Shown here: one piece after another, positions 35,745 to 44,222 of the stretch
How the letters are laid out: each line of letters starts with the position of its first letter
How positions within the stretch are numbered: position 1 is the stretch's first letter
Program-made: the position numbers and the translations under genes
NCBI RefSeq assembly: GCF_000236685.1
Contig: NC_016633.1
Span: forward strand, 806,001-870,000
DNA length: 64,000 nt
DNA from: Sphaerochaeta pleomorpha str. Grapes
Lineage (GTDB): Bacteria > Spirochaetota > Spirochaetia > Sphaerochaetales > Sphaerochaetaceae
Direction: 5' to 3'
Notes under the pieces: generated by a model
The model's database searches: none
What the model saw: the letters and a program-made list of their open reading frames with translations, nothing else
What the model was told of the DNA's origin: nothing

Positions 35745-36617
35745 ATGGCATCCATTCAGAAAAAAATCATTTTCCTTATACAATGTGAGGACCGAAAAGG
35801 AATTTTGGCCGCTACGGCTACCTGGTTCTACAGCCGTTCTTACAACATCCTGCACTGCCAGCAACATACCGACAACAATGAAGGCCGGTATTTCATGCGT
35901 ATAGAACTGGATATGAAAGATTTGCAAACAACCCGAAAGGAACTCGAGGATGATTTCTCGCTGTTCGCCGAAGAGTACAAACTGCAATGGAAATGCCGGT
36001 ACAGCGACTACAAGTCCAGGGTTGCCATAATGGTCAGCAAAACGAGCCATTGTCTCTATGATTTGATCGCTCGCAACAATGAAGGCGATCTCAACTGCGA
36101 GATTTCCCTTATCATCTCAAACCATCCGGACCTTGAACTCATTGCCAACCAGTTCAGGATTCCGTTCTATTACCTGCCGATAACCCCCGAGACCAAGCAA
36201 AGCCAGGAAGAGAAAGTCCGTTCCCTTCTTACCCGTTTTGATATCGATTTGGTGGTGCTTGCCAGGTACATGCAGATTCTTTCCTCCGATTTCACCAGGG
36301 CCTGGCAGGGAAAAATAATCAATATCCACCATGGGTTCCTACCTGCCTTCCAAGGGGCGAATCCGTATCTGAAAGCATACCAGAGGGGGGTCAAGATGAT
36401 CGGGGCTACTGCCCACTATGCCAGCGAAGACCTCGACCAGGGACCAATCATCGAGCAGGACGTAGTACGCGTAAATCATGAGTTGACCCCCAACGGCCTG
36501 AGGGATGTAGGAAAAGATGTTGAGCGAAGGGTACTTGCACGTGCAGTGCAGGCCCATCTGGAAAGCAGGATCATAATCTGGAAAAACAGAACCATCGTTT
36601 TCGACGTCGAAGGCTAG
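35745..36617 (+). CDS. purU: Formyltetrahydrofolate deformylase
   Basis: 290 residues: an ACT domain (about 8-90) and a formyl-transfer domain (about 92-285). Motifs NIHHGFLPAFQGANPY and GATAHYASEDLDQGPIIEQD include the catalytic His and Asp. The usual HHSFLPAF is here HHGFLPAF. It releases formate from 10-formyl-THF, serving purine synthesis and one-carbon balance. Ends with a strong terminator. Confidence 0.93.
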   Translation: MASIQKKIIFLIQCEDRKGILAATATWFYSRSYNILHCQQHTDNNEGRYFMRIELDMKDLQTTRKELEDDFSLFAEEYKLQWKCRYSDYKSRVAIMVSKTSHCLYDLIARNNEGDLNCEISLIISNHPDLELIANQFRIPFYYLPITPETKQSQEEKVRSLLTRFDIDLVVLARYMQILSSDFTRAWQGKIINIHHGFLPAFQGANPYLKAYQRGVKMIGATAHYASEDLDQGPIIEQDVVRVNHELTPNGLRDVGKDVERRVLARAVQAHLESRIIIWKNRTIVFDVEG

Positions 36618-36634
36618 TGCTACCAGATACGCTT

Positions 36635-36672
36635 AAAAAAGCCATTGCCGGTCAGGCGATGGCTCTTTTTTG
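36635..36672 (+). terminator. Intrinsic terminator after purU
   Basis: GCCATTGCC and GGCGATGGC with a five-base loop, flanked by an A tract and a six-base T tract. The A tract could support action on the minus strand as well, but the opposing amt gene ends 160 bases away. Confidence 0.85.
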
Positions 36673-36828
36673 TTTTCCCGCAATGTCTTTTCATTAGGTT
36701 TCACCATGTTGCTTCGCATCCTTCCCTTGCTTAAAGAACGTAAGGCCGTGCCGGAAATTATTTTTACCGTAAGGAAAAGACCCCTTTCGGGGCCTTTTCA
36801 CAGAACAGCAGTTTGCTTTCAACCTTGC

Positions 36829-38559
36829 CTATTCGGCAACAACTTCATCTTGCAGGGCGTCATAGCCTTCCTCTCCGGTTCTGACCTTGATAACATTTTC
36901 GACATCGAAAACAAAGATTTTCCCATCTCCTATATGTCCTGTGTAGAGAGCTTTCTTGGCTGCCTCTATTACAGTACGTACAGGGACCTTGCTTACGACT
37001 GTCTCAACCTGCATCTTGGGAAGCAACGTCATATCGACTGGAACACCACGGTAATACTCGCTACGTCCTTTCTGCATCCCGCAGCCCATTACATGGGTTA
37101 CGGTAATACCGGTAACACCGATCTCGTTCAGTGCTTTCTTCAAGTCGGTAAACTTACTCTGGCGGCTGACAATGACGATCTTTGTCATTTTCACCCCACC
37201 CTTTTTGGCTGCACCGGTACCGGTGGAGACTGTTTTGACCGGAACGGCCTGCTCAACGGGGGTTGCCCCGGTTACCTGAGGGACGACCAAAGCAGAACTT
37301 TCTTCTGCTACAAACCCATTTACCACTGGCATGAAGTCCGCATAGGAAGAAACAAGTCCGTGCTCCTCGATATCCAAGCCTGCAATCTCCTCTGCGGCAG
37401 TGACACGCAGGCCAACAGTTTTTTTGATTAGGTAGAACACAATGGTAATGGTAACCGATACCCACAGGATTACTGCCCCTACGCCAATAGCCTGGACAGT
37501 AAGCAACGAGAGCCCGCCACCGTAGAATAAGCCACCGTCAACGGCAAAGAGACCGGTGAGTAAGGTTCCAAGGGCTCCACAGACGCCGTGAACGGAAATA
37601 GCCCCGACAGGATCATCGATTTTCAGTACTTTCTCAAAGAATTCAACGGAGAAGACGACTACCACCCCGGCGATGATTCCGATAATTGCCGCCCCTGCGG
37701 GAGAGACTGCATCACAACCGGCTGTGATGGCAACAAGCCCTGCCAACGAACCGTTGAGTGTCATCGAGACATCGGGTTTCTTATAGCGGAACCAGGTCAA
37801 TATCATAGTGGCTATTGAGGCGAAGGCCGCGGCAAGGTTCGTTGTCACGAAGATTTTTGAAGCTGAAAGGATTGTGTCATCCCCTGTCATGGAGACTGTA
37901 GAGCCACCGTTGAACCCGAACCAGCAGAACCAAAGGATGAACACACCCAAGGCGCCTAGCGTCAGGCTGTGGCCGGGAATGGCACGGGGTTTTCCGTCAG
38001 GACCGAATTTTCCGATACGAGGCCCGAGGAATTTTGCCCCGATCAAAGCAGCTACGCCACCTACCATATGCACTGCAGTAGATCCTGCAAAGTCATGGAA
38101 CCCAAGGTTGGACAACCAGCCGCCACCCCATATCCAGTGACCGCTGATGGGATAGATCAAAGCGCTGATAATTACGCTATAGATACAGTAGGAAATGAAT
38201 TTCGTTCTTTCAGCCATTGCTCCGCTGACAATCGTTGCCGCAGTTGCACAGAACACTGTCTGGAAAATCAAAAAGGCAAAGGTTGGGTAGGAACCACTGT
38301 AGTCTCCCTGGACCATGAAATCGGGAACCCCGATAAACGGCAAGGAAATCCCCTTGGAGGTAAGGCCAAACATCAAGCCAAAACCCAAGAGCCAGAAGGC
38401 TGCGGTTCCCAGGCTGAAATCCATAAGGTTCTTCATAATGATGTTTCCGGCATTCTTTGCACGGGTGAACCCTGTTTCTACCATCGCGAAGCCAGCTTGC
38501 ATGAAGAACACCAGCACGGCACCAAGCAGGACCCAAATCGTGTCTACGGATGAATACAT
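36829..38559 (-). CDS. Ammonium transporter Amt fused to a P-II regulator domain
   Basis: 576 residues from the ATG at 38559 (GGGAGGGAG upstream). Residues 1 to about 410 form an 11-helix Amt channel, with GFAMVETGFTRAKN, AVHMVGG and SVHGVCG holding the twin pore His. After a linker, residues from 458 form a complete P-II (GlnB/GlnK) domain with the end signature TGHIGDGKIFV and a modified T-loop (GRSEYYRG). The signal protein that normally blocks Amt is thus tethered to it. An internal ATG at the start of the P-II part (MTKIVIVS) could give a free P-II if a ribosome binding site exists. The leader has two hairpins. Confidence 0.95.
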   Translation of the reverse strand: MYSSVDTIWVLLGAVLVFFMQAGFAMVETGFTRAKNAGNIIMKNLMDFSLGTAAFWLLGFGLMFGLTSKGISLPFIGVPDFMVQGDYSGSYPTFAFLIFQTVFCATAATIVSGAMAERTKFISYCIYSVIISALIYPISGHWIWGGGWLSNLGFHDFAGSTAVHMVGGVAALIGAKFLGPRIGKFGPDGKPRAIPGHSLTLGALGVFILWFCWFGFNGGSTVSMTGDDTILSASKIFVTTNLAAAFASIATMILTWFRYKKPDVSMTLNGSLAGLVAITAGCDAVSPAGAAIIGIIAGVVVVFSVEFFEKVLKIDDPVGAISVHGVCGALGTLLTGLFAVDGGLFYGGGLSLLTVQAIGVGAVILWVSVTITIVFYLIKKTVGLRVTAAEEIAGLDIEEHGLVSSYADFMPVVNGFVAEESSALVVPQVTGATPVEQAVPVKTVSTGTGAAKKGGVKMTKIVIVSRQSKFTDLKKALNEIGVTGITVTHVMGCGMQKGRSEYYRGVPVDMTLLPKMQVETVVSKVPVRTVIEAAKKALYTGHIGDGKIFVFDVENVIKVRTGEEGYDALQDEVVAE

Positions 38560-38589
38560 ATTTCTCCCTCCCAGGTGAAAAAATGCGAA

Positions 38590-38628
38590 AAGGCGCACGG
38601 ATGGGGAATACCCAACACCGCACGCCTT
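38590..38628 (-). promoter_or_regulatory. Second leader hairpin of the amt gene
   Basis: AAGGCG-TG-CGG and CCG-TG-CGCCTT pair around a 2x2 internal loop on the minus strand, followed by TTTTCGCATTTTTT and then the ribosome binding site. It might act as a terminator or sequester the start region. Confidence 0.4.
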
Positions 38629-38653
38629 CGTACGCCAAGCCATACAAGCTTGG

Positions 38654-38696
38654 AAAAACAACAAAGGCGATGTGAACAGCAGTCCACATCGCCTTT
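38654..38696 (-). terminator. Terminator-like hairpin in the amt leader (attenuator candidate)
   Basis: A perfect 12-base stem, AAAGGCGATGTG with CACATCGCCTTT (plus strand 38663-38674 and 38685-38696), is followed on the minus strand by GTTGTTTTT. It lies between the promoter and the coding region, about 95 bases before the ATG, so it would stop transcription early unless relieved. Confidence 0.6.
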
Positions 38697-38709
38697 GACG
38701 TATGCACAG

Positions 38710-38739
38710 TTTATATCTGCAAACCGGGCATTTTGTCAA
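38710..38739 (-). promoter_or_regulatory. Promoter of the amt-PII gene
   Basis: Minus-strand TTGACA (38739-38734), 18-base spacer, TATAAA (38715-38710). The leader from here to the ATG is about 145 bases. Confidence 0.65.
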
Positions 38740-38847
38740 TCAGAAAAAACAAAATATGCAAAAATATGCAGAATTCATACACAAGAATTTTTCAAGTCAT
38801 TTCATATTAATAGTTTAATACATCTATAAAAATACAAAACCTGTTCC

Positions 38848-39873
38848 TTACGCAAAACATGCTATCTGATTCTTTCCCAAGATCTTTGCCTTATAGAGAT
38901 TCCTGTCCCCATGGACAATATACTCCGTAAGATTTTCCCCTTGGTATTCGCAGATGCCTACACTCATTGACACATGGTTGTTTTCCCCGACAGGAACCTG
39001 TCTGACCAGGGCCAGGATTTTCTCAAATAGAGTACAGGCAAGTGCAATATCGGCATTCTTGAGGATTACCAAAAATTCATCTCCCCCATATCTTCCTACC
39101 GTATCGCAGTCCCTTGTATTCTCAACAAGTATCCTGGCTATCGAGACAAGGACGCTGTCGCCAGCAAGATGCCCATAGATATCGTTTATGCTCTTGAAAT
39201 CATCAAGGTCAAGGAGTGCGATGGAAAGAGGCGTTCCCAGCTCTTGGGATTCTATCCGTTCCACATCCAATTGCTCGAACAGGGCCCTATGATTCACTAA
39301 ACCGGTCAAACCGTCTGTCTTGGACAACTTCTCCAACATCCGGTTCGACGATTCCAAAGATTCCAGCATTTTTTTCTTTTCGGTAATGTCAAAGACAATC
39401 CCTGCAAGGAACAAGGGTTTGCCCGACTCTTCATACCGGGTTATTTTCCCCCGGTCATACTACCATTTATAGGACCCATCCTTTGCCTGTATCCTATATT
39501 CGACTTCATAGACAGGACTGGTCCCTTTCAAATGGTCAATCATCGACTGCATTACCTTGTGGTAATCGTCAGGGTGCAGTTTATCGGTAAAAAAAGAAAA
39601 CCCGACATCCTTGGGCAATTCTTCCAGCGAATAGCCAAGGGTGGTTGCCTTAAGTGGGTTGAAAGTAACCGTATCGGTCTTTATGTTCCAATACCAGGTA
39701 CCGAGGTTTCCGCTCCAGGCGTAATCGAGTCTGGTCTCCTGTTCCCTTTCCAAGAGAAGCTGGGAGACCAATAGCTGTTTTTCCTCAAGCTTGCCGATAA
39801 GCTCTTCCTTAGTGAGCAGGCTATAATCCAGGTTCACACTCCAGACAGTTTTTACCTCTTCTCCAAGATTCAA
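38848..39873 (-). pseudogene. PAS-GGDEF diguanylate cyclase interrupted by an in-frame TAG
   Basis: A single reading frame of 342 codons holds a helical lead (1-50), a PAS domain (about 50-165) and a GGDEF domain with RYGGDEF, IALLDLDDFKSIND and DGLTGLVNH. Codon 138 is TAG (39462-39460), exactly inside the PAS domain between GSYKW and YDRGKITRYEESG. Both sides stay in phase and are well conserved, and a single base change would restore Trp or Tyr. Either a recent nonsense mutation or a sequencing error; the shorter downstream frame (38848-39414) would need a TTG restart. The start overlaps the aminopeptidase stop by four bases. Confidence 0.8.
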
Positions 39874-40985
39874 TTTCCGTCAGTAAAATTCAGGCACTGC
39901 AGTTGCGGATGGACAAACACCCCGTCTTTTCTAACAAGCTCATTGTCGAACCACATCTCCCCTCCGCCATACTCCTTCCTCTGTATCTGCACCAGATCCC
40001 AATGCACCGATGATTTGTTGCCGTTGTCGCAGTCATCATAGGCATTGCCTGGAGTAAAATGGATCGAGCCGGAGATCTTCTCGTCAAAGAGTGTGTTATC
40101 CATCGGATGGAGTACTTGTGGATTGCATCCCAGGGCGAACTCACCGATATACCTGGCACCCTCATCCAAATCGAGGACTTGGTTGAGAAGCACATCGTCA
40201 TCACTATGGGCCTCTATGATTTTTCCGTCCTTGAACTGGAAGGAAATGTCACTGAAACAATGCCCATGATAGGTGCTGTTACAGTTGTACCGGATCTTTC
40301 CGTTAACTGAATCCTTTATAGGGCAGGAATAAATCTCACCGTCGGGTATGTTCATCTTACCGGCACAGGGAATGAACCCCATGCCTTTGACGGAGAACGT
40401 AAGGTCGGTACCCGGGGCCACAATATGGACTTTATCGACAGAATCGAGATAGGTCTTTGCCTTTTCCATGGCCTCTGCCATCTTCTTATAGTCGACATCA
40501 CAACAGACCCGATAGAAATATTCTTCAAATTCCACCGTGCCCTGGGAGGCCTGCATTGCCATCGTCTCGGTAGGATAGCGCAAAACCACCCATCTTGTAT
40601 GGGGGAGCCTGGTTTTCATATGCACCGGCGTATTGTAATAGGTACTTACCAGGTTGGCTTTCTCACCCACGGTTGCCAATTCACGGACATTGGCAATGCC
40701 GCGGATCCCGATAAAGGCATCCATCTTTTTCATCCGGTAGGTATCGACCCCGGCCCAGACATCCAGCGATTCCTTGGTAGCTCCCTCGGTCATGGCCCGC
40801 TCGAGCCTCTGGCTCCAGACGTTCACCACAGGATAGCCACCTGCTGCATAGACTTCCCGGATCAAGGCCTCTGCCATGCTAACAGGGACATCGACTGCAT
40901 TTATAAGGCAGGATTCGCCTTTCTTCAGATCCACTGAATACGTTACCAGAAGCCTGGCTAGTTTTTGTTCTCTTTGATCGGACAT
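39870..40985 (-). CDS. M29-family aminopeptidase (AmpS/PepS-type)
   Basis: 371 residues of peptidase family M29. Metal ligands are in NIPDGEIYSCP (Glu), IGEFALG (Glu), GSIHFTPGNAY (His) and SSVHWDLV (His, Asp). It is a cytosolic metallo-aminopeptidase with broad specificity. Upstream AAGGAAG precedes the ATG. The broken cyclase gene is coupled to its stop. Confidence 0.92.
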   Translation of the reverse strand: MSDQREQKLARLLVTYSVDLKKGESCLINAVDVPVSMAEALIREVYAAGGYPVVNVWSQRLERAMTEGATKESLDVWAGVDTYRMKKMDAFIGIRGIANVRELATVGEKANLVSTYYNTPVHMKTRLPHTRWVVLRYPTETMAMQASQGTVEFEEYFYRVCCDVDYKKMAEAMEKAKTYLDSVDKVHIVAPGTDLTFSVKGMGFIPCAGKMNIPDGEIYSCPIKDSVNGKIRYNCNSTYHGHCFSDISFQFKDGKIIEAHSDDDVLLNQVLDLDEGARYIGEFALGCNPQVLHPMDNTLFDEKISGSIHFTPGNAYDDCDNGNKSSVHWDLVQIQRKEYGGGEMWFDNELVRKDGVFVHPQLQCLNFTDGN

Positions 40986-41008
40986 GCTTACATACTTCCT
41001 TTCCAGTA

Positions 41009-41746
41009 TTATTGTACGCGAATTTCTATCTGTTCTTGGGTAACAGGATGCAAGAATCTTACAGCTACTGCCCTAAGAGCAAGGTTTGGAGCCTGTTTGC
41101 CATGATAGACAGTATCCCCGTCCAAAGGCCACCCGCTCCAAGCCATATGCACCCGCACTTGATGGCGGAACCCTGAGGAAAGCCTACAGGTAAATTGATT
41201 GGCCCCTGACTCTGTCTTCCCGCTGTAACAGACTTTGGTAATATACCATGTACCCGAGGTCTTGTCCAAAAGTTGTTTTGAACTATCCATGGATACCGGC
41301 CTTACCTCCCTGCGGTTTTCGCCATAGCGTCTGAAAAGGCTTCCGATCGCAATCTCTTTGCCACCGCCTAAGACGGGGTCTCCATAAGGGTATGGGGGAA
41401 ACCCTGGCCTGGGCACATCGGTATGAAGGCTGGAAAGGGCTACATATTCTTTCCAGAAAAGGTCAGCTTTCTGGATGTGTTTCAACGAATGGTAGGCTTC
41501 TTGGGTTCTGGCGATTACAACAAGGCCACTGGTCGCGGTATCGAGACGATGCAGGACCCCGCCTTCCCAGGCATTCTGGCCACAAGCCAGAAGCACTTCA
41601 GGATATTGTTTGCTCACCAAGGAAAGAAGTGTAATTTTCTCTGGGGGATCTTCCTTTAAAGGAACCGTAGGCAAGCATGCCTGCTTATCCACAACAAGGA
41701 AAGCGGGGTCTTCGTGTACCACTGATAGGGTAAAATCTGTTTCCAT
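41009..41746 (-). CDS. RluA-family pseudouridine synthase
   Basis: 245 residues from the ATG at 41746. The catalytic Asp lies in HRLDTATSGLVV; the KEYVAL and SGFRHQVRVH tracts complete the fold. No S4 domain precedes it. It converts uridine to pseudouridine in rRNA or tRNA; the site is unknown. A -10-like box stands 8 bases before the ATG and no ribosome binding site is seen. Confidence 0.85.
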   Translation of the reverse strand: METDFTLSVVHEDPAFLVVDKQACLPTVPLKEDPPEKITLLSLVSKQYPEVLLACGQNAWEGGVLHRLDTATSGLVVIARTQEAYHSLKHIQKADLFWKEYVALSSLHTDVPRPGFPPYPYGDPVLGGGKEIAIGSLFRRYGENRREVRPVSMDSSKQLLDKTSGTWYITKVCYSGKTESGANQFTCRLSSGFRHQVRVHMAWSGWPLDGDTVYHGKQAPNLALRAVAVRFLHPVTQEQIEIRVQ

Positions 41747-41754
41747 ATAGTACC

Positions 41755-41783
41755 AATATAGCAAATAATGCCGGCAGGTTCAC
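41755..41783 (-). promoter_or_regulatory. Promoter of the pseudouridine synthase gene, leaderless arrangement
   Basis: Minus-strand GTGAAC (41783-41778), 17-base spacer, TATATT (41760-41755). The ATG begins 8 bases further on. The -35 is weak. Confidence 0.35.
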
Positions 41784-41833
41784 TACAAATCGAGTACAGT
41801 TCCAGGAAATCCCAAAACAGGTGACAAGTTTTC

Positions 41834-41862
41834 TTCCCAAGAAATGCAAGCTACTGTATACT
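41834..41862 (+). promoter_or_regulatory. Promoter of the CBS-HATPase gene, leaderless arrangement
   Basis: TTCCCA (41834-41839), 17-base spacer, TATACT (41857-41862). The ATG at 41869 begins 6 bases after the -10 box. Confidence 0.45.
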
Positions 41863-41868
41863 TGCCCT

Positions 41869-42807
41869 ATGCAAGAAATACCCATAAACACCTATACGTC
41901 ACCCAATGTAATTTTGGAACTCATTTACCGTCTGAAAGTAAAAGATGTAATGACGAAAAACCTTGAAACCGCTACCAAAGAAACCCCTTTGCGGAAAATC
42001 CAACACATCATGCGGGAAAAACAGGTTACAGGTCTTCCCATCGTGCAAGGAAAACGGCTTATAGGAATCGTGAGCATGGATGATATCATCCAGGCCCTCG
42101 ACAAGGGGTACATAGAGGAAAAAGCCCAGGACCATATGACCAGGAACCTCATTGTACTCGAGGATGATATGCCTATTTCGTTTGCAATCAGTTACTTTGA
42201 CCGGTTCTCTTACCATAGGTTTCCTGTATTGAACAAACACAAAGAGCTGGTCGGAATGATTACCAGCAGGGATATAACCAGTACCTTGCTAGTGGAGATC
42301 AACCGGGAAATCGAGGAGTTGGAGAAAAGGACAAGCACCTCGAGCCTCAGCGATGAAATGAACGGGGAAATCCATACCTACTCCATTCTGAAAAACGATT
42401 TTGAGAATGCAGGGTATGCAAGCACCGAAATCAAAAAAAGACTGAAAAAAGCAGGAATCCTGCCCCATATAATCAGGCGTGCTGCAATAGCTTCGTATGA
42501 ACTGGAAATGAATCTGGTAGTACATAGCGACGGGGGGGAATTGATTGCCGAATACACACCCCAGTCAGTGCAGATAACAGCCAGGGACAGTGGACCGGGA
42601 ATTCCTGACTTGAACAATGCAATGACGCCCGGCTGGTCGACTGCCACCGAATGGATCCGGTCTCTCGGTTTCGGTGCAGGAATGGGGTTGCCCAACGTAA
42701 AATCTGTTTCAGATGCGTTTTCCATCGAAAGTGATATGAATGGAACAACCGTTATTTCTACGATTATACTGCATCCAAAAGAGGAGATAGAAAATGCAAG
42801 CAAATGA
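41869..42807 (+). CDS. CBS-pair protein with RsbW/SpoIIAB-like ATPase domain
   Basis: 312 residues. Two CBS motifs (about 15-140; VKDVMTKN, DHMTRNL, GIVSMDDI, GMITSRDI) form a nucleotide-sensing module. A linker leads to an HATPase domain with an N box (YELEMNLVVHS), ARDSGPGIPD and GFGAGMGLPN, as in anti-sigma-factor serine kinases. The ATG at 41869 is chosen over a GTG 48 bases upstream. It overlaps the DRTGG gene by 14 bases. In Clostridia and Thermotogae such genes sit by the HydABC hydrogenase; here no hydrogenase gene follows within the window. Confidence 0.85.
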   Translation: MQEIPINTYTSPNVILELIYRLKVKDVMTKNLETATKETPLRKIQHIMREKQVTGLPIVQGKRLIGIVSMDDIIQALDKGYIEEKAQDHMTRNLIVLEDDMPISFAISYFDRFSYHRFPVLNKHKELVGMITSRDITSTLLVEINREIEELEKRTSTSSLSDEMNGEIHTYSILKNDFENAGYASTEIKKRLKKAGILPHIIRRAAIASYELEMNLVVHSDGGELIAEYTPQSVQITARDSGPGIPDLNNAMTPGWSTATEWIRSLGFGAGMGLPNVKSVSDAFSIESDMNGTTVISTIILHPKEEIENASK

Positions 42808-43144
42808 CCTTTCGACACTTCAGGGGTATGTAGACCTGACCTCATGTAATGGTGACAATGAAATCACCGATGCCTATACGGGAGACCTTCTCAGCGATGT
42901 CATGGGAAACGCTCCCTCAGACAGCGTTTTGATTACAATCCAGGCTCATAAGAATACCGTAGCTGTCGCCTCACTGGCCGGCATCAAGGCAATCGTGATT
43001 TGCAATGGGAGAACTGCCCCCCAGGACATGGTTAATGCAGCAAAAGAAGAGGACGTCTGTATTTTTGCTACCAATGATACCCAGTTTGCCGCAAGCTGCA
43101 AGATTGCCGTCCTCCTTGGGAAGGTCGATGCTTGTAAAAATTGA
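42794..43144 (+). CDS. DRTGG-domain protein
   Basis: 116 residues with the compact DRTGG fold: DAYTGDLLSDVMGNAP near the start and a VICNGRTA turn in the middle. This domain occurs alone or with CBS pairs and in phosphotransacetylases; it may sense a metabolite. Overlaps genes on both sides. Confidence 0.8.
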   Translation: MQANDLSTLQGYVDLTSCNGDNEITDAYTGDLLSDVMGNAPSDSVLITIQAHKNTVAVASLAGIKAIVICNGRTAPQDMVNAAKEEDVCIFATNDTQFAASCKIAVLLGKVDACKN

Positions 43145-43838
43145 TCTCCACAACCATTCCTGCCTATCCCCCTGTGGGAGCGATGACCTTACCCCTGCAC
43201 TGCTGAGTGTCGAAGCGATGGAACAAGGGATACAGATTCTCGCTCTCACCGACCATAACTGTACGCGCAACCTCCCCGCCTTCGCAGAGGCCTGCGAGCT
43301 CTGCAACCTCATGGGCCTGTACGGGATTGAAGTCAACACCGTCGAGGATGTCCATGTGCTCGTCCTGTTTGAAAAACTGCAGGATGCCATGGAATTCGGT
43401 TCATTCATCGAGTTTCTACTCCCCCCGATCTATAATAAACCGAACTTGTTCGGCATGCAGAATATCGTGAACCTGGAAGGGGAAATTATTGGCACAGTAG
43501 ACAAATTGCTCATCTCGACAAGCGGGATCAGCTTCAATGATGTCATAGAAGAAGGCCTGAGTCGGGACGCACTCGTCATCCCGGCACATATTGACAGGAA
43601 CGCCAACAGCGCACTTGCCAACCTGGGGTTCCTTCCCGACCTTCCCTACAGTGCAGTTGAGGCAATCAGAGTCCCCGTCGCTGCCGATATCCATGGAAAA
43701 ACCCTTCTTACCGGTTCCGATGCCCATTACCTGCAGCATGTAGGACGCAGAGCCTGTTATCTTGAAATCCCAACCCTTACGTTTGCAGGCCTGAAACAGG
43801 GACTTGCCTCAGGAAAGGTTTCCTACACCCACCCGTAA
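43128..43838 (+). CDS. PHP-domain phosphoesterase
   Basis: 236 residues from the ATG at 43128, with GGGAAGG upstream. Metal motifs: DLHNHSCLSPCG, LTDHNCTRN, IPAHIDRNANS and GSDAHYLQH. It is a stand-alone PHP hydrolase, possibly for nucleotides or histidinol-phosphate-like substrates. Third gene of the CBS/DRTGG/PHP unit. Confidence 0.88.
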   Translation: MLVKIDLHNHSCLSPCGSDDLTPALLSVEAMEQGIQILALTDHNCTRNLPAFAEACELCNLMGLYGIEVNTVEDVHVLVLFEKLQDAMEFGSFIEFLLPPIYNKPNLFGMQNIVNLEGEIIGTVDKLLISTSGISFNDVIEEGLSRDALVIPAHIDRNANSALANLGFLPDLPYSAVEAIRVPVAADIHGKTLLTGSDAHYLQHVGRRACYLEIPTLTFAGLKQGLASGKVSYTHP

Positions 43839-44159
43839 CCATTTCCACGCAATATTTCTTTCATTTCCCTCCCAACTTATTACATGGCATATGCAGCAGA
43901 ACCTAAGACAGAACTGTCACAATAGAGCTACAGTGTCTCTTGTCACATCAGAAGATATGCCATATCACAAAAACCCACTGCTTTGCCGAAAGGGCTCTTC
44001 CTTTGGGCTTTCTTTGTGTCATATGTGCACTATATCAAAAAAAACAGTGGTAAAAACTTAGGGTATAGCTTTGTTTTATGTAATATGTTTTTGCAAACTT
44101 CTTTTCACATATGACATTTCGTAACTTTATATAATATAATAATTTATATATTTTTTTTA
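43839..44159. promoter_or_regulatory. Palindrome-rich region upstream of the 76-residue secreted protein
   Basis: No gene is seen here. Repeats centred on CATATG are visible: GCATATGC at 43887-43894 (perfect), GATATG-C-CATATC at 43954-43966 (perfect), TGTCATATGTG at 44017-44027 and its exact inverse CACATATGACA at 44106-44116. TGTCACA also occurs twice in direct orientation (43915-43921 and 43941-43947). The stretch just before the -35 box (44125-44158) is almost pure A/T. The density suggests a multi-site control region. Confidence 0.5.
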
Positions 44160-44188
44160 TTGACAACCTCTAACACATAGACTATTGT
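44160..44188 (+). promoter_or_regulatory. Strong promoter of the small secreted protein
   Basis: TTGACA (44160-44165), 17-base spacer, TATTGT (44183-44188), with an AT-rich UP-like tract upstream and AGGAGG at 44211 before the ATG at 44223. Confidence 0.75.
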
Positions 44189-44222
44189 TTGGATGTAATA
44201 AGAAAGAAGAAGGAGGGAGAAG

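Noticed and set aside
38563-38700. ANTAR-type antitermination target in the amt leader
   Set aside because: The two-hairpin layout is similar, but the loop bases do not show A at position 1 and G at position 4.
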